Notes: generated by a model not told the origin, from the sequence alone. A stretch of DNA of 64,000 bases from Actinomycetospora callitridis (GCF_028737265.1 NZ_JAQZAK010000003.1:372001-436000); one strand, 5' to 3'; positions 30,111 through 39,096 are shown, counted from the stretch's first letter. Made by a program: numbers and translations.

Positions 30111-30145
30111 GCAGCGAGGGCGTCCCTCGCTGCGTCCCACGCAGC
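30111..30145 (+). terminator. Tandem perfect hairpins after the small protein gene
   Basis: GCAGCGAGGG cgt CCCTCGCTGC (30111-30133, 10-bp stem), overlapping GCTGCGT ccc ACGCAGC (30129-30145, 7-bp stem), then a third short stem CGAGG cgt CCCTCG. The first begins two bases after the stop codon. Confidence 0.7.
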
Positions 30146-30189
30146 CGAGGCGTCCCTCGCTCCCCCACGCCCGTCCGCATCTCGCGCCG

Positions 30190-30239
30190 CGAACGGGGAC
30201 TTCGCACGCCTAGAAGCAGCGAACCACTCGTTCGCTGCT
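30190..30239. repeat. 50-nt double-hairpin repeat, copy 1
   Basis: A 50-nt unit 47/50 identical to 49429-49478. The first half can form GCGAA/TTCGC; the second half contains AGCAGCGAAC cactc GTTCGCTGCT (30216-30240), a perfect 10-bp stem with a 5-nt loop. It lies between convergent genes (29896-30108 and rpsA). Confidence 0.8.
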
Positions 30240-30269
30240 ACCCAAGAGCACCCCGGGAACGACGACGGA

Positions 30270-30293
30270 CCCCCACCCCGCGAGGGGTGAGGG
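30270..30293 (-). terminator. rpsA terminator
   Basis: CACCCC (30274-30279) / GGGGTG (30284-30289) with loop GCGA and an outer CCC/GGG pairing, about 27 bases beyond the rpsA stop on the minus strand. Confidence 0.6.
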
Positions 30294-30319
30294 CCCGAGG
30301 TCGAGCAGTTCCGGGGCGA

Positions 30320-31852
30320 TCAGCCGCCGGAGAGCTTCTCGCGGAGCGCCGCGAGCTGGGCGTCGCTGGCGAGCGCGCCACCACCGCTCTGGGACGGCGG
30401 GCCCTGGCCCGGGTCCGACTCGTCGTCGCGGGCGGCGGGGGCCTCGTCGTCCCCGCCCTCGGACGACGGACCGCCCGAGGAGTAGTTGGCCGGCGCCGCC
30501 TCGGCGGCCTCGGCCTCCTGCTCCTGCGTGCGCTGGAGCTGCGCGATGTGCTGCTCGTAGCGGGCGTACGCCGCGGCGTACTGGCGCTCCCACTCCTCGC
30601 GCTGGGTGTCGTAACCCTCGCGCCAGTCGCCCGAGTCGGGGTCGAAGCCCTCGGGGTAGATGTAGTTGCCGGCGTCGTCGTACTCGGCCGCCATGCCGTA
30701 GAGCGCCGGGTCGAACTCGGTCTCCGTGGTCATGCCCTCGTTCGCCTGCTTCAGCGAGAGGGAGATGCGGCGACGGTCGAGGTCGATGTCGATGACCTTG
30801 ACCATGACGTCGTTGCCGACCTGGACGACCTGCTCCGGCACCTCGACGTGGCGCTCGGCCAGCTCGGAGATGTGGACCAGGCCCTCGATGCCCTCGTCGA
30901 CGCGGACGAACGCACCGAACGGCACGAGCTTCGTGACCTTGCCGGGCACGATCTGGCCGATCTGGTGGGTCCGGGCGAACTGGCGCCAGGGGTCCTCCTG
31001 CGTCGCCTTGAGCGACAGCGAGACCCGCTCGCGGTCCAGGTCGACGTCGAGGACCTCGACCTTGACCTCCTGGCCCACCTCGACGACCTCGGAGGGGTGG
31101 TCGATGTGCTTCCAGGAGAGCTCGGAGACGTGGACCAGACCGTCGACGCCGCCGAGGTCGACGAACGCACCGAAGTTGACGATCGACGAGACCTGGCCGG
31201 ACCGGATCTGGCCCTTGGCGAGCTGGTTGAGGAACTCGCTGCGCACCGCCGACTGGGTCTGCTCCAGCCACGCACGGCGGGAGAGGACGACGTTGTTGCG
31301 GTTCTTGTCCAGCTCGATGATCTTGGCCTCGATCTCCTTGCCCACGTAGGGCTGGAGATCGCGGACGCGGCGCATCTCGACCAGCGAGGCGGGGAGGAAG
31401 CCGCGGAGGCCGATGTCGAGGATGAGTCCACCCTTGACGACCTCGATGACGGTGCCCTTGACCGGCTCGTCGTTGTCCTTGAGCTGCTCGATCGTGCCCC
31501 AGGCGCGCTCGTACTGCGCGCGCTTCTTGGACAGGATCAGCCGACCCTCCTTGTCCTCCTTCTGGAGGACGAGGGCTTCGACCTCGTCGCCGACGGCGAC
31601 GACCTCGTTGGGGTCGACATCGTGCTTGATGGACAGCTCGCGCGAGGGGATGACCCCCTCGGTCTTGTAGCCGATGTCGAGCAGGACCTCGTCCCGGTCG
31701 ACCTTGACGATGGTTCCTTCGACGATGTCGCCATCGTTGAAGTACTTGATCGTCTCGTCGATGGCGGCGAGGAAGTCCTCTTCCGACCCGATGTCGTTGA
31801 TCGCAACCTGGGGGCTGGTCGACTGCGGGGCGGTGTGGGTGTCGATGGACAT
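30320..31852 (-). CDS. rpsA: 30S ribosomal protein S1
   Basis: 510 residues with four S1 RNA-binding domains (about 35-105, 120-190, 205-280, 290-365; e.g. GDIVEGTIVKVDRDEVLLDIGYKTEGVIPSREL, GQIRSGQVSSIVNFGAFVDLGGVDGLVHVSELS). The C-terminal 130 residues are acidic and Gly/Ser-rich, as in mycobacterial S1. ATG 31852 begins MSIDTHTAPQ. S1 helps bind mRNA to the 30S subunit. Followed by coaE on the same strand as in mycobacteria, but here with the DUF402 pair between. Confidence 0.97.
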   Translation of the reverse strand: MSIDTHTAPQSTSPQVAINDIGSEEDFLAAIDETIKYFNDGDIVEGTIVKVDRDEVLLDIGYKTEGVIPSRELSIKHDVDPNEVVAVGDEVEALVLQKEDKEGRLILSKKRAQYERAWGTIEQLKDNDEPVKGTVIEVVKGGLILDIGLRGFLPASLVEMRRVRDLQPYVGKEIEAKIIELDKNRNNVVLSRRAWLEQTQSAVRSEFLNQLAKGQIRSGQVSSIVNFGAFVDLGGVDGLVHVSELSWKHIDHPSEVVEVGQEVKVEVLDVDLDRERVSLSLKATQEDPWRQFARTHQIGQIVPGKVTKLVPFGAFVRVDEGIEGLVHISELAERHVEVPEQVVQVGNDVMVKVIDIDLDRRRISLSLKQANEGMTTETEFDPALYGMAAEYDDAGNYIYPEGFDPDSGDWREGYDTQREEWERQYAAAYARYEQHIAQLQRTQEQEAEAAEAAPANYSSGGPSSEGGDDEAPAARDDESDPGQGPPSQSGGGALASDAQLAALREKLSGG

Positions 31853-32060
31853 ACGGTGGACGGCTCCGGGAACATGGTCAGATCGAGTGGGCAAGGGCTC
31901 CACGGGAGTGGGTCGTCTCTGCGACGCGTGCACCGGTGAAACCTCGAGCAGGACCGGAGACGAGGACCGCCGCCCACCGCTGCCACAGAGGGCACGCGGA
32001 ACAGGGCGAGACCACTGACGTGGACCTTCATCGTAACCACGCCCGACAGTGCCCGGCAAT
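31853..32060 (-). promoter_or_regulatory. rpsA promoter and long 5' leader
   Basis: TTGCCG (32060-32055) and TACGAT (32035-32030) are a possible -35/-10 pair, 19 bases apart, which would leave a leader of about 170 nt. The leader can form a TCGTCTC (31913-31919) / GAGACGA (31957-31963) stem; S1 genes are often controlled through such leaders, but no specific site is proven here. Confidence 0.35.
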
Positions 32061-32178
32061 CGGGGCACCTCTTGCCCGCGCCCGGCGTGTCGCAGGGCAC
32101 CGCCACGGCGTGTCGCGCTGCTCGGGCCGCGGCGCCGGGGGGCACGACCCGCGCATCCGGGCGTGTCAGGATGCCCCG

Positions 32179-33081
32179 GTGGCGCCCCCTCCCTCCTCCG
32201 CGCGCGCGGGAGGGCCTGCGCAGGGGGTGCCCGCGCCGGGGATCCCGGCGGAGCAGCTCCTCGGCGCTGCCGGCGTCGCGCGCCGGTCGGTCGGAGCGGC
32301 GGAGTCCAGCGCGGCCAGCCGTGCGTGGTGGGACGCCGACGCCGACGACTACCAGGACGAGCACGGCGCGTTCCTCGGCGACGACGACTTCGTCTGGTGC
32401 CCCGAGCGCCTGCGCGAGGAGGACGCCCGGCTGCTCGGCGGGCCGGACGCGCTGCGCGGCGCCCGGGTGCTCGAGGTCGGCTGCGGCGCGGCGTCGTGCT
32501 CGCGCTGGCTCGCCGGCCGCGGTGCCCGCGTCGTCGGTCTCGACCTCTCGGCCGGGATGCTCGCCCACGCGCGGGCCGCCGACCGGCGCACCGGCGCCGT
32601 CGTGCCGCTCGTCCAGGCCGACGCCGTGGCCCTCCCCTTCCGGGACGGCTCCCTCGACGCCGCGTTCTCCGCGTTCGGCGCCCTCCCGTTCGTGGCCGAT
32701 GCCGCCGCGGTGCTGCGGGAGGTCGCCCGGGTGCTGCGGCCCGGGGCGCCCTGGGTGTTCGCCGTGAACCACCCGATGCGCTGGATGTTCCCCGACGACC
32801 CGGGCCCGGACGGGCTGACGGTGTCGCAGTCGTACTTCGACCGCACGCCCTACGCCGAGGTCGACGACGCCGACCGCGTCGTCTACGTCGAGCACCACCG
32901 CACGCTGGGCGACCGCGTGGCCGACGTCGTGGGCGCCGGCCTCGTCCTCGAGCGCCTCGTCGAACCCGAGTGGCCCGAGGACCTCGATGAGGTGTGGGGC
33001 CAGTGGTCGCCCCTGCGCGGGGCACTCTTCCCCGGCACCGCGATCTTCTGCTGCCGCCGACCCGGGAGCGCGGGCGCGTGA
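32179..33081 (+). CDS. Class I SAM-dependent methyltransferase
   Basis: 300 residues. SAM-binding motif I VLEVGCGAASCSRWLAGRGA, motif II VVGLDLSAGMLAHAR, and LVQADAVALPFRDGSLDAAFSAFGALPFV of the Methyltransf_11 family. Substrate unknown. GTG 32179 is preceded by a CAGGAT element six bases away and has no ribosome-binding site, so it may be leaderless. Divergent from rpsA and coupled by a 4-base overlap to the GNAT gene. Confidence 0.85.
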   Translation: MAPPPSSARAGGPAQGVPAPGIPAEQLLGAAGVARRSVGAAESSAASRAWWDADADDYQDEHGAFLGDDDFVWCPERLREEDARLLGGPDALRGARVLEVGCGAASCSRWLAGRGARVVGLDLSAGMLAHARAADRRTGAVVPLVQADAVALPFRDGSLDAAFSAFGALPFVADAAAVLREVARVLRPGAPWVFAVNHPMRWMFPDDPGPDGLTVSQSYFDRTPYAEVDDADRVVYVEHHRTLGDRVADVVGAGLVLERLVEPEWPEDLDEVWGQWSPLRGALFPGTAIFCCRRPGSAGA

Positions 33082-34052
33082 TCGGCCGGTCGCGGACCAC
33101 GCCGTCGGGCCGGGCGCCCGAGGTGGTGCTCGACGACCTCCTGCGCGAGCAGCAGTCCCGGTTCGCCGACCTCGACCCCGCACTCCCGCCCGCGGTGCTC
33201 CCCCCGCCCGGCGACGTGATCGTGGTGGCGGGCGACGGCGGCGAGGCGGCCGGCGTCCTCACCCACCACAGCTGGCCCGCGGGCAGCGCTCCCCTGCTGT
33301 GGTCGGCCGCCGAGGTCACCGAGCTCCACCCCGTCCTGGGCTCCGCGGGACTGCGCGGCGCCGAGGGCCTGGTCGCCGAGTGGCGCGCCCGCATCCCCGC
33401 CCGCGTGCGGCACGCGTCGGACTCGGCGGCCGTGGTGACCTGGCCCAGCCGGGACGTCGTCGCGTCGCGGGCGTTCCTCGACCACGGCCTCGTGCCCCTG
33501 GCGGTGCTCGCCGTGCGCCGCCCCGATCCGCCCCGGCCCCACCCGGCGCCGGACCCCCACCTGCGGGTCCGGCGCGCCCGCGAGGACGACCTCGACGGGT
33601 GCGTCGAGCTGGCCATGTACGAGATCGCGTACTCGAGCCTCGTCGGCGGCAGCGTCATGCGCCCCGAGGCCGAGGCGGTGAAGCGGACCGCGCTGCGCGA
33701 GCGCTGGGGGCGCGACGAACCGATCTGGGTCGCCGAGCGCGACGGACGGATGATCGGGCTGCTCGAGTGCGGCCTCACCGACGCCTCTCCGGGCAGCTGG
33801 CTCGCGGGCCTGCTGCCCGTCGGACGCTGGGGCTACGTCAACTGCGCCTCGGTGCTGCCGGGTCGCCGCGGGCAGGGGGTCGGGCACGCGCTCGTCGCCG
33901 CCGCCCTGCCCGGTCTCCAGCCGCCCGGGTCCCGCGGCACGTACCTCTACTACAACCCGCCCAACCCGGTGTCCTCGGTGTTCTGGCCCCGCCTCGGCTA
34001 CCGGCCGCTGTGGACGCTGTGGGAGGTCCGGCCCGCGACCGCGTTGCGGTGA
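33078..34052 (+). CDS. GNAT family N-acetyltransferase-like protein
   Basis: 324 residues. The C-terminal half has the GNAT acetyl-CoA loop (SVLPGRRGQGVGHALVAAALPGL) and upstream strand WVAERDGRMIGLLECGL; the N-terminal half (about 1-150) is a divergent second GNAT-like module (AAGVLTHHSWPAGSAPLLWSAAEVTELHPVLG). GTG start inside the methyltransferase stop (GTGA). Acceptor unknown. It converges with the conservon, four bases between the stops. Confidence 0.83.
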   Translation: MIGRSRTTPSGRAPEVVLDDLLREQQSRFADLDPALPPAVLPPPGDVIVVAGDGGEAAGVLTHHSWPAGSAPLLWSAAEVTELHPVLGSAGLRGAEGLVAEWRARIPARVRHASDSAAVVTWPSRDVVASRAFLDHGLVPLAVLAVRRPDPPRPHPAPDPHLRVRRAREDDLDGCVELAMYEIAYSSLVGGSVMRPEAEAVKRTALRERWGRDEPIWVAERDGRMIGLLECGLTDASPGSWLAGLLPVGRWGYVNCASVLPGRRGQGVGHALVAAALPGLQPPGSRGTYLYYNPPNPVSSVFWPRLGYRPLWTLWEVRPATALR

Positions 34053-34056
34053 TCCC

Positions 34057-34662
34057 TCAGACGCTGCGCGCCAGGGAGTGCTCCACGAGCGTGATCAGCA
34101 CGTCGGTGCAGGACCCGTCGTCGCGGGCGTCGACATAGCGGATCGGGCAGCGCGCCGGCACGGCGAGGGCGTCGCGCACCACGTCGACGTCGACGCCGTC
34201 GGTGCCCGGGAACGAGTTGAGGGCGACGACGAACGGCAGCCCGCGGTTCTCGAAGTAGTCGATCGCCGCGAACGAGTCGTCGATGCGCCGCAGGTCGACG
34301 AGCACGACGGCGCCCACCGCGCCGCGGGCGAGCTCGTCCCACATGAACCAGAACCGCGACTGGCCCGGCGTCCCGAACAGGTAGAGCACGAGCGAGTCGT
34401 CCACGGTCACGCGCCCGAAGTCCATGGCCACCGTGGTCGTCGTCTTGTCCGGCACGATCGAGGTGTCGTCGACGCCGTCGGACAGGCTGGTCATCTGCTG
34501 CTCGGTCGACAGCGGCGGCACCTCGGACAGCGCCGCGACCAGCGTCGTCTTCCCCACGCCGAAGCCGCCCGCGATGAGGATCTTGAGCGGGAGCAGGTCG
34601 CGGGCCTCGCGAGTGGCCGTGCCCCCGGCGCTCACCCTGCGGTCACCGAGCTCGGAGTCCAT
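34057..34662 (-). CDS. cvnD: Conservon GTPase (CvnD-type)
   Basis: 201 residues. P-loop GGFGVGKTT, FGTPGQSRFWFMWDELARGAVGAVVLVD (G3 region with a Gln after TPG), and a VALNSFPG base-recognition motif of the bacterial Ras-like conservon GTPases. It is the last gene of the four-gene unit and its start lies inside the end of the DUF742 gene (20-base overlap). Conservon proteins form a membrane-associated complex that works as a G-protein-like signalling unit in actinobacterial development and antibiotic control. Confidence 0.93.
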   Translation of the reverse strand: MDSELGDRRVSAGGTATREARDLLPLKILIAGGFGVGKTTLVAALSEVPPLSTEQQMTSLSDGVDDTSIVPDKTTTTVAMDFGRVTVDDSLVLYLFGTPGQSRFWFMWDELARGAVGAVVLVDLRRIDDSFAAIDYFENRGLPFVVALNSFPGTDGVDVDVVRDALAVPARCPIRYVDARDDGSCTDVLITLVEHSLARSV

Positions 34663-35023
34663 CGAGCAGCCTCTCCAGGAGTTCACGGCGGGGACGGCCG
34701 TCGGACCCGACCAGCGGCAGGTGGACGGCGAGGTGGTCCTCGGCGGCGAGGTCACTGACGAGCACGCGGGCCACGCCGATCGGGACGCCCAGCAGCGCGC
34801 CGATCTCGGCGAGCGACTGGGGCACCGTGCTGACCTCGACGATCGCGCGGGCCTCGGGCGGGAGGCCGGGCGCCTTGGCGAGACCCGCCTCGGTGGCCGT
34901 CACCAGCGCCTCGATCGGCATGTCGGTCCCGGCCGCCGACCGGGTCCGACCCGCGGTGAACGCGTAGTTGGGGACGACCCGGCCGCCGTCGGCGTGCGGA
35001 CGCTGGCGACGGTCCACGGTCAC
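34643..35023 (-). CDS. cvnC: DUF742 protein (CvnC-type)
   Basis: 126 residues from GTG 35023, overlapping the roadblock stop (GTGA). RVVPNYAFTAGRTR, IVEVSTVPQSLAEIGALLGVPIGVARVLVSDLAAEDHLAVH and LLERLLDGLRAR are conserved DUF742 blocks; the family has a winged-helix-like core and interacts with the conservon kinase and GTPase. Confidence 0.93.
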   Translation of the reverse strand: MTVDRRQRPHADGGRVVPNYAFTAGRTRSAAGTDMPIEALVTATEAGLAKAPGLPPEARAIVEVSTVPQSLAEIGALLGVPIGVARVLVSDLAAEDHLAVHLPLVGSDGRPRRELLERLLDGLRAR

Positions 35024-35442
35024 GGTGCCATCGGGTCCTGGGCCCGCGCCGACCGCGCCGCACCGGGGGTGAGGGCGTGTCCGACCCGCGAGGCGAGCAT
35101 GGTCATCTCGTAGCCGACGAGACCCATGTCGGCCGTGCGGTCGGTGACCACGGCCAGCGTCGAACCGAGGCTGATCGAGGTCGCGAACAGGTAGCCGCCC
35201 GCCATCTCGACGATGGTCTGCGCGACCGGCTCCGACTCGAGCAGCGTCGCGGTCCCCCGCGCCAGGCTCACCAGCCCGGAGACGGCGGCGCACAGCTGGT
35301 CCGCCAGGTGCTGGTCCACCCCGTCGCTCACCGCGAGGCGCAGCCCGTCGGCGGAGACGACGAGGACGTGCCGCACCCCGGGCGTCCCGCCGGCGAAGTC
35401 CGAGAGCAGCCAGTCCAGCCCGCTGTCGGTCGGTGCACTCAC
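35020..35442 (-). CDS. cvnB: Roadblock/LC7 domain protein (CvnB-type)
   Basis: 140 residues. LDWLLSDFAGGTPGVRHVLVVSADGLRLAVSDGVDQHLADQLCAAVSGLVSLARGTATLLESEPVAQTIVEMAGGYLFATSISLGSTLAVVTDRTADMGLVGYEM is a full roadblock fold, which in MglB-like proteins acts as regulator of the partner small GTPase. Start GTG 35442 overlaps the kinase stop. Confidence 0.94.
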   Translation of the reverse strand: MSAPTDSGLDWLLSDFAGGTPGVRHVLVVSADGLRLAVSDGVDQHLADQLCAAVSGLVSLARGTATLLESEPVAQTIVEMAGGYLFATSISLGSTLAVVTDRTADMGLVGYEMTMLASRVGHALTPGAARSARAQDPMAP

Positions 35443-37781
35443 GTCTGCCTCCCGGAGGTGGTCCCGCGGGGCGGGTGGTGGTCGTCCGCGGCGGAGCCGG
35501 ACGCGTCGGCGGGCTCGCCGATCGCGGAGCGGGCCGCGGCGCGGCTGGCCTGGTAGGCCGACAGGGCGTCCATGGCGTTCCGCCCCGCCCCGGTGCCCGG
35601 CGTCTCGCCGGGCGGCATGGCCGGGCTCGCGGCGGTCGCCGCCGGGATGCCCGGCGTCACCGCGGCGGCCGGCTCCGGGGGCCGCCGGATGAGCTCGGGG
35701 GCCAGGTGGCTCTGCGGGCGACGGCGGGCGAGGACGAGCCCGTTCGGGCCGACGACGGACGGGGCGTCCTCGTCGGACCGGCGCGGCGCCGGCGCCGTGC
35801 CGGCCGTCTCCGGCACCTCGGTCCCGGCGTGACGCCTGCCCCCGCCGTGGGTCTCGACGACCGGGGCTCGGGCCGGGTCGGGGGCGGGGTCGGGGGCCGC
35901 CGGGGGCGGCACGACGATCGGGTGGATGAGACCCCGCCGGGCCGCGCCGGTCGGGCGGCCGGCGGCGGGCAGGTCCTCGACCGTGGCGTGCCCGTCGGAC
36001 CCGTCGGCCTTCGCTGCGGCGTCGGCCGTCGCCGGGGCGTCCGGCGTCGCGGGGGTGTCGGAGGGCCGGTCGCCGTCCCGGTCGGTCCCGGGCGCGGCGT
36101 GCGCCCCCCGCCGGGCGGGGCCGTCCCCGGGCTCCGGGTCCGTGCCGTGGGCCCCGTTGCTGCCGGCCCCGTTCGTCCCGGCCCCGTTCGTCCCGGCCCC
36201 GTTCGTCCCGGCCCCGTTCGTCCCGGCCCCGTTCGTCCCGGCCCCGTTCGTCCCGGCCCCGTTCGTCCCGGCCCCGTTCGTCCCGGCCCCGTTCGTCCCG
36301 TTCGTCCGTCGCTCGCCGGGCCAGGCGTGCCGGCCGTCGATGGCGATCGGGCCCGAGACGGGGGCCCCGTGGGCGGGGGTGCGGTCGTTGCCGTTGCCGT
36401 TGCCGTTGTCGCCGGAGCCGCGACGCGGGACGGGCACCGCCGAGGCGGGCACGCGTTCGAGGCCCCGCATCCCCTGGTCGCCGACCGTCGGCACCGTCGG
36501 GGACGTCTCGGCGAAGAGGGTGGCCGGGACGACGAGGACGGCTGTCACGCCGCACCCGGGGGTCGGGGTCAGCGACACCTCGACCCCGTGGCGCTCGGCG
36601 AGGCGGGCCACGACGTGGAAACCGAGCCGCCGCGCCGCGTCCGAGACGTCGACGTCCTTGGGATTGGCCAGCAGCTCGTTGGCGGCGGCGAGCTCCACGG
36701 GCGGCATCCCGATGCCGGTGTCCTCGATGATCAGCAGGTGGGAGCCCGGCGCCCGCAGGTGGGGCCGGCTCTGGATCGACACCGTGGCCGTCGGCGGCGA
36801 GTAGCGCGCGGCGTTCTCGACCAGCTCGGCGATCATGTGCGTGAGGTCGGCGACGGTGCTGCCGACGACGCGGGGCCGCTCGTCGACGGCGAGGGTGACG
36901 CGCTCGAGGTCCTCCGTCTCGGCCACTCCGGCCCGGACGACGTCGCGCAGCGCCACCGGCGCCGACCACACGCGGGCCGGCTGCTCCCCGGAGAGCACGA
37001 GGAGGCTCTCGGCGTTGCGCCGGACCCGGGTGGCGAGGTGGTCGAGCCGGAACAGGTCGGCCAGCGCGTCGGGGTCGCGCTCGCGCTCCTCGAGGTCGTT
37101 GATGATGTCGAGCTGCCGGTGGAACATGCTCTGGTTGCGCCGCGCCAGGTTCAGCAGCAGTTCCGAGGTGAACTTCTGCTGGCGCACCTGGGCGTCGTGC
37201 AGTTCCGTCGCCAGATCCGCCCGCCGCCGCTGCTCGTCCTCGGTGAGCTTGCAGAAGATCGCCACGCCGAGGCACGCGAGGAGCACCGCGCCGCCGTGGA
37301 TCATCGACCACACCCACGGCGAGTGCTGCGCCGCGTGGTGGTTGAACATCAGCGAGGGCACCAGCAGCGAACCGATGCCGTGGCTCAGCGTCGTGAAGGC
37401 GATGTTGAAGACGAACGGCGCCCAGTGCTGGTACAGCGTCAGGAAACCGATGATCACGAAGAACGAGAAGTGCGCCTCGATCGAGCCACCCGACAGGATC
37501 ACGAGCCCGACGCAGCACGACGACAGGCCCGCGGTGACCCACAACGAGCCCGCCATGCGGCCCTTCGAGAACCAGCCGGCCGCCGCCGTGACCAGCGGGA
37601 CCAGGGCGATCACGGTCGTCAGCGCGGGCGGGTTGCCGACGACGAGACCGAAGATCAGCAGGACCGGCGTCTGCGCGACCAGCACCGACAGCAGGAAATG
37701 GTGACGCCGCAGCCAAGCCGCGTCGTCGACCATGTCCCCGCGGGGGAGGTAGTCCAGGACACGGACCATCCGGCGTTTCAC
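35439..37781 (-). CDS. cvnA: Conservon sensor histidine kinase (CvnA-type) with repeat-rich tail
   Basis: 780 residues. N-terminal membrane region with about six helices (residues 30-170), a coiled linker (EDEQRRRADLATELHDAQVRQQKF), a dimerisation/phosphoacceptor region (RLDHLATRVRRNAESLLVLSG), and HATPase_c (LVENAARYSPP, EDTGIGMPP). The last about 330 residues are low complexity: a (TNGAG)9 tract, Pro/Ala-rich linkers and a final conserved helix AMDALSAYQASRAAARSAIGE. GTG 37781 is chosen for its GGAG site; the frame is open to 38156. Confidence 0.9.
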   Translation of the reverse strand: MKRRMVRVLDYLPRGDMVDDAAWLRRHHFLLSVLVAQTPVLLIFGLVVGNPPALTTVIALVPLVTAAAGWFSKGRMAGSLWVTAGLSSCCVGLVILSGGSIEAHFSFFVIIGFLTLYQHWAPFVFNIAFTTLSHGIGSLLVPSLMFNHHAAQHSPWVWSMIHGGAVLLACLGVAIFCKLTEDEQRRRADLATELHDAQVRQQKFTSELLLNLARRNQSMFHRQLDIINDLEERERDPDALADLFRLDHLATRVRRNAESLLVLSGEQPARVWSAPVALRDVVRAGVAETEDLERVTLAVDERPRVVGSTVADLTHMIAELVENAARYSPPTATVSIQSRPHLRAPGSHLLIIEDTGIGMPPVELAAANELLANPKDVDVSDAARRLGFHVVARLAERHGVEVSLTPTPGCGVTAVLVVPATLFAETSPTVPTVGDQGMRGLERVPASAVPVPRRGSGDNGNGNGNDRTPAHGAPVSGPIAIDGRHAWPGERRTNGTNGAGTNGAGTNGAGTNGAGTNGAGTNGAGTNGAGTNGAGTNGAGSNGAHGTDPEPGDGPARRGAHAAPGTDRDGDRPSDTPATPDAPATADAAAKADGSDGHATVEDLPAAGRPTGAARRGLIHPIVVPPPAAPDPAPDPARAPVVETHGGGRRHAGTEVPETAGTAPAPRRSDEDAPSVVGPNGLVLARRRPQSHLAPELIRRPPEPAAAVTPGIPAATAASPAMPPGETPGTGAGRNAMDALSAYQASRAAARSAIGEPADASGSAADDHHPPRGTTSGRQT
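36166..36300 (-). repeat. Nine perfect 15-bp tandem repeats inside cvnA
   Basis: Nine identical copies of GCCCCGTTCGTCCCG (plus-strand sense) in a row, encoding repeated T-N-G-A-G on the minus strand in the disordered tail of the sensor kinase. The flanks carry degenerate units. Perfect identity suggests recent slippage expansion and variable copy number. Confidence 0.97.
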
Positions 37782-38186
37782 CGTCCTACTCCGGAGGCGG
37801 ATGACGAACGCGCGGAACCGTACACGCGCCGTTGACCATTCCTGCGGAGAACCGGGAAACGGGGTCCTCTCGTGCCGATCGGTGGCGCACGATTTCACAC
37901 ACCGCATGCGGGGGTGTGTCCGCAGCGTCCGGACGCCGAGGCCGAGAGCGCCGTTCGGCGCGTCGCCTCTCGGCTGTCCGGGCGTGTTCACGAACGCCGA
38001 CAGGCCGTGGAAAAAGCGTCCGAAAGAGTCCGGGCGTGCGCCACCCGTGGTCCGGGTAGCGTCAGGGGCAGACTCGTCCCGGAGCGTCCGGTCCCCGCCC
38101 TTCGACCGGTCGGAGCACACCGACGTTGGCCGGATGCTCCGGGGACGGAAGAGCACGCTGGGTGACGACTCGGACGCCCTTCGACG
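37782..38186. promoter_or_regulatory. Regulatory gap upstream of the conservon
   Basis: About 400 bases with no convincing gene. It holds ACACACC/GGTGTGT (37897-37919) and a strong nested hairpin GCCGAGAG (37941-37948) / CTCTCGGC (37967-37974) with an inner CGCC/GGCG. The hairpin may end the DUF1932 transcript from the right or fold in the cvnA leader; the cvnA promoter must lie here. Confidence 0.5.
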
Positions 38187-39077
38187 TCACTGACCGGGAA
38201 TGCGGTCTGTTTCTCCTGAGGTATGCCACGGACGACGGTGCGGGCGCAGATCGGCGGGGTCGGCGAGGTCCGGTGGAACCTCGTCCGGACGCCGGATGCC
38301 CCATCCGCTCGTGGCCAATGCGCGGTAGGCCTCGGCGAGTCCTTCGGCGAGCGCGGGCGGCAGCCCGGCGGCCTCCTGCGTCGCGGCGATCTCGGTCATC
38401 TCGTCGACGAAGCGCCACGCCTTGGTGGCCGCGACCGCCGCGGAGGCGACGCCCGCGTCGGGGAAGTCGAGGCGGACGTCGGCGAGAACCTCGTCCAGCA
38501 CCCCGTACGCCTCGGCGGTCACGAACGCCTGCGCGAGCAGCGCCTGGTACCCCTTGCGCACCGAGGCGGTGCACATCTTCGCGGCGCTCGCCGCGCCGAC
38601 CGGCCCGTCGAGGACGATCCAGCGCACGCCGGGCGCGCGCAGGGCCGCGACGTCCCCGGCGCGGGGGCCGGACAGGAAGACCCGGGTCGGGGTGGGCGCA
38701 TCCGGGCGCGGCGGCGGGCCCGAGATCGCGCCGTCGGCGAGGTCGCCCGGCAGCCGCTCGGCGACGGCGCGGACGGTGTCCGGGGAGACGGCGTCCATCT
38801 CGACCGTCAGCGGCCGGGCGCCGGTGGCCTCGCACGCCGCAGCGAGGGCGTCGCCGGCCGCGCGGACCGCCCCGGGCGGGACGACGAGCATGACCACGTC
38901 GGCGGCGCGCACCAGGTCCTCGAGCCCGCCCGCGTCCTCGAACACTCCGCGGGCGCGCGCGACGGTGTCCCCCGAGCGCCCCGCGAGGCTCGTCAGCACC
39001 CGGTGGCCGCCCTCGACCAGACAGCGCCCGAGCGCCGTGCCCATGGCGCCCGGGGCGACGACGCCGACCGTGGTCAT
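38187..39077 (-). CDS. NAD(P)-dependent oxidoreductase with DUF1932 domain
   Basis: 296 residues. N-terminal Rossmann VGVVAPGAMGTALGRCL (GxGxxG variant APGAMG) of the beta-hydroxyacid dehydrogenase/F420 reductase kind and a C-terminal all-helical DUF1932 domain (VGAASAAKMCTASVRKGYQALLAQAFVTAEAYGV). The family includes 6-phosphogluconate-dehydrogenase-like reductases; substrate unknown. Nineteen bases downstream of the monooxygenase gene on the same strand. Confidence 0.82.
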   Translation of the reverse strand: MTTVGVVAPGAMGTALGRCLVEGGHRVLTSLAGRSGDTVARARGVFEDAGGLEDLVRAADVVMLVVPPGAVRAAGDALAAACEATGARPLTVEMDAVSPDTVRAVAERLPGDLADGAISGPPPRPDAPTPTRVFLSGPRAGDVAALRAPGVRWIVLDGPVGAASAAKMCTASVRKGYQALLAQAFVTAEAYGVLDEVLADVRLDFPDAGVASAAVAATKAWRFVDEMTEIAATQEAAGLPPALAEGLAEAYRALATSGWGIRRPDEVPPDLADPADLRPHRRPWHTSGETDRIPGQ

Positions 39078-39096
39078 GCCCGAATCATCTCGCTGA

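Noticed and set aside
36166..36300. CRISPR-like regular repeats
   Set aside because: Units are 15 bp with no spacers and lie in frame in the cvnA coding sequence, so they are coding tandem repeats.
37782..38186. N-terminal extension of the sensor kinase to 38156
   Set aside because: The added 125 residues are low complexity and contain strong hairpins in the DNA; GTG 37781 has a GGAG site directly before the membrane region.
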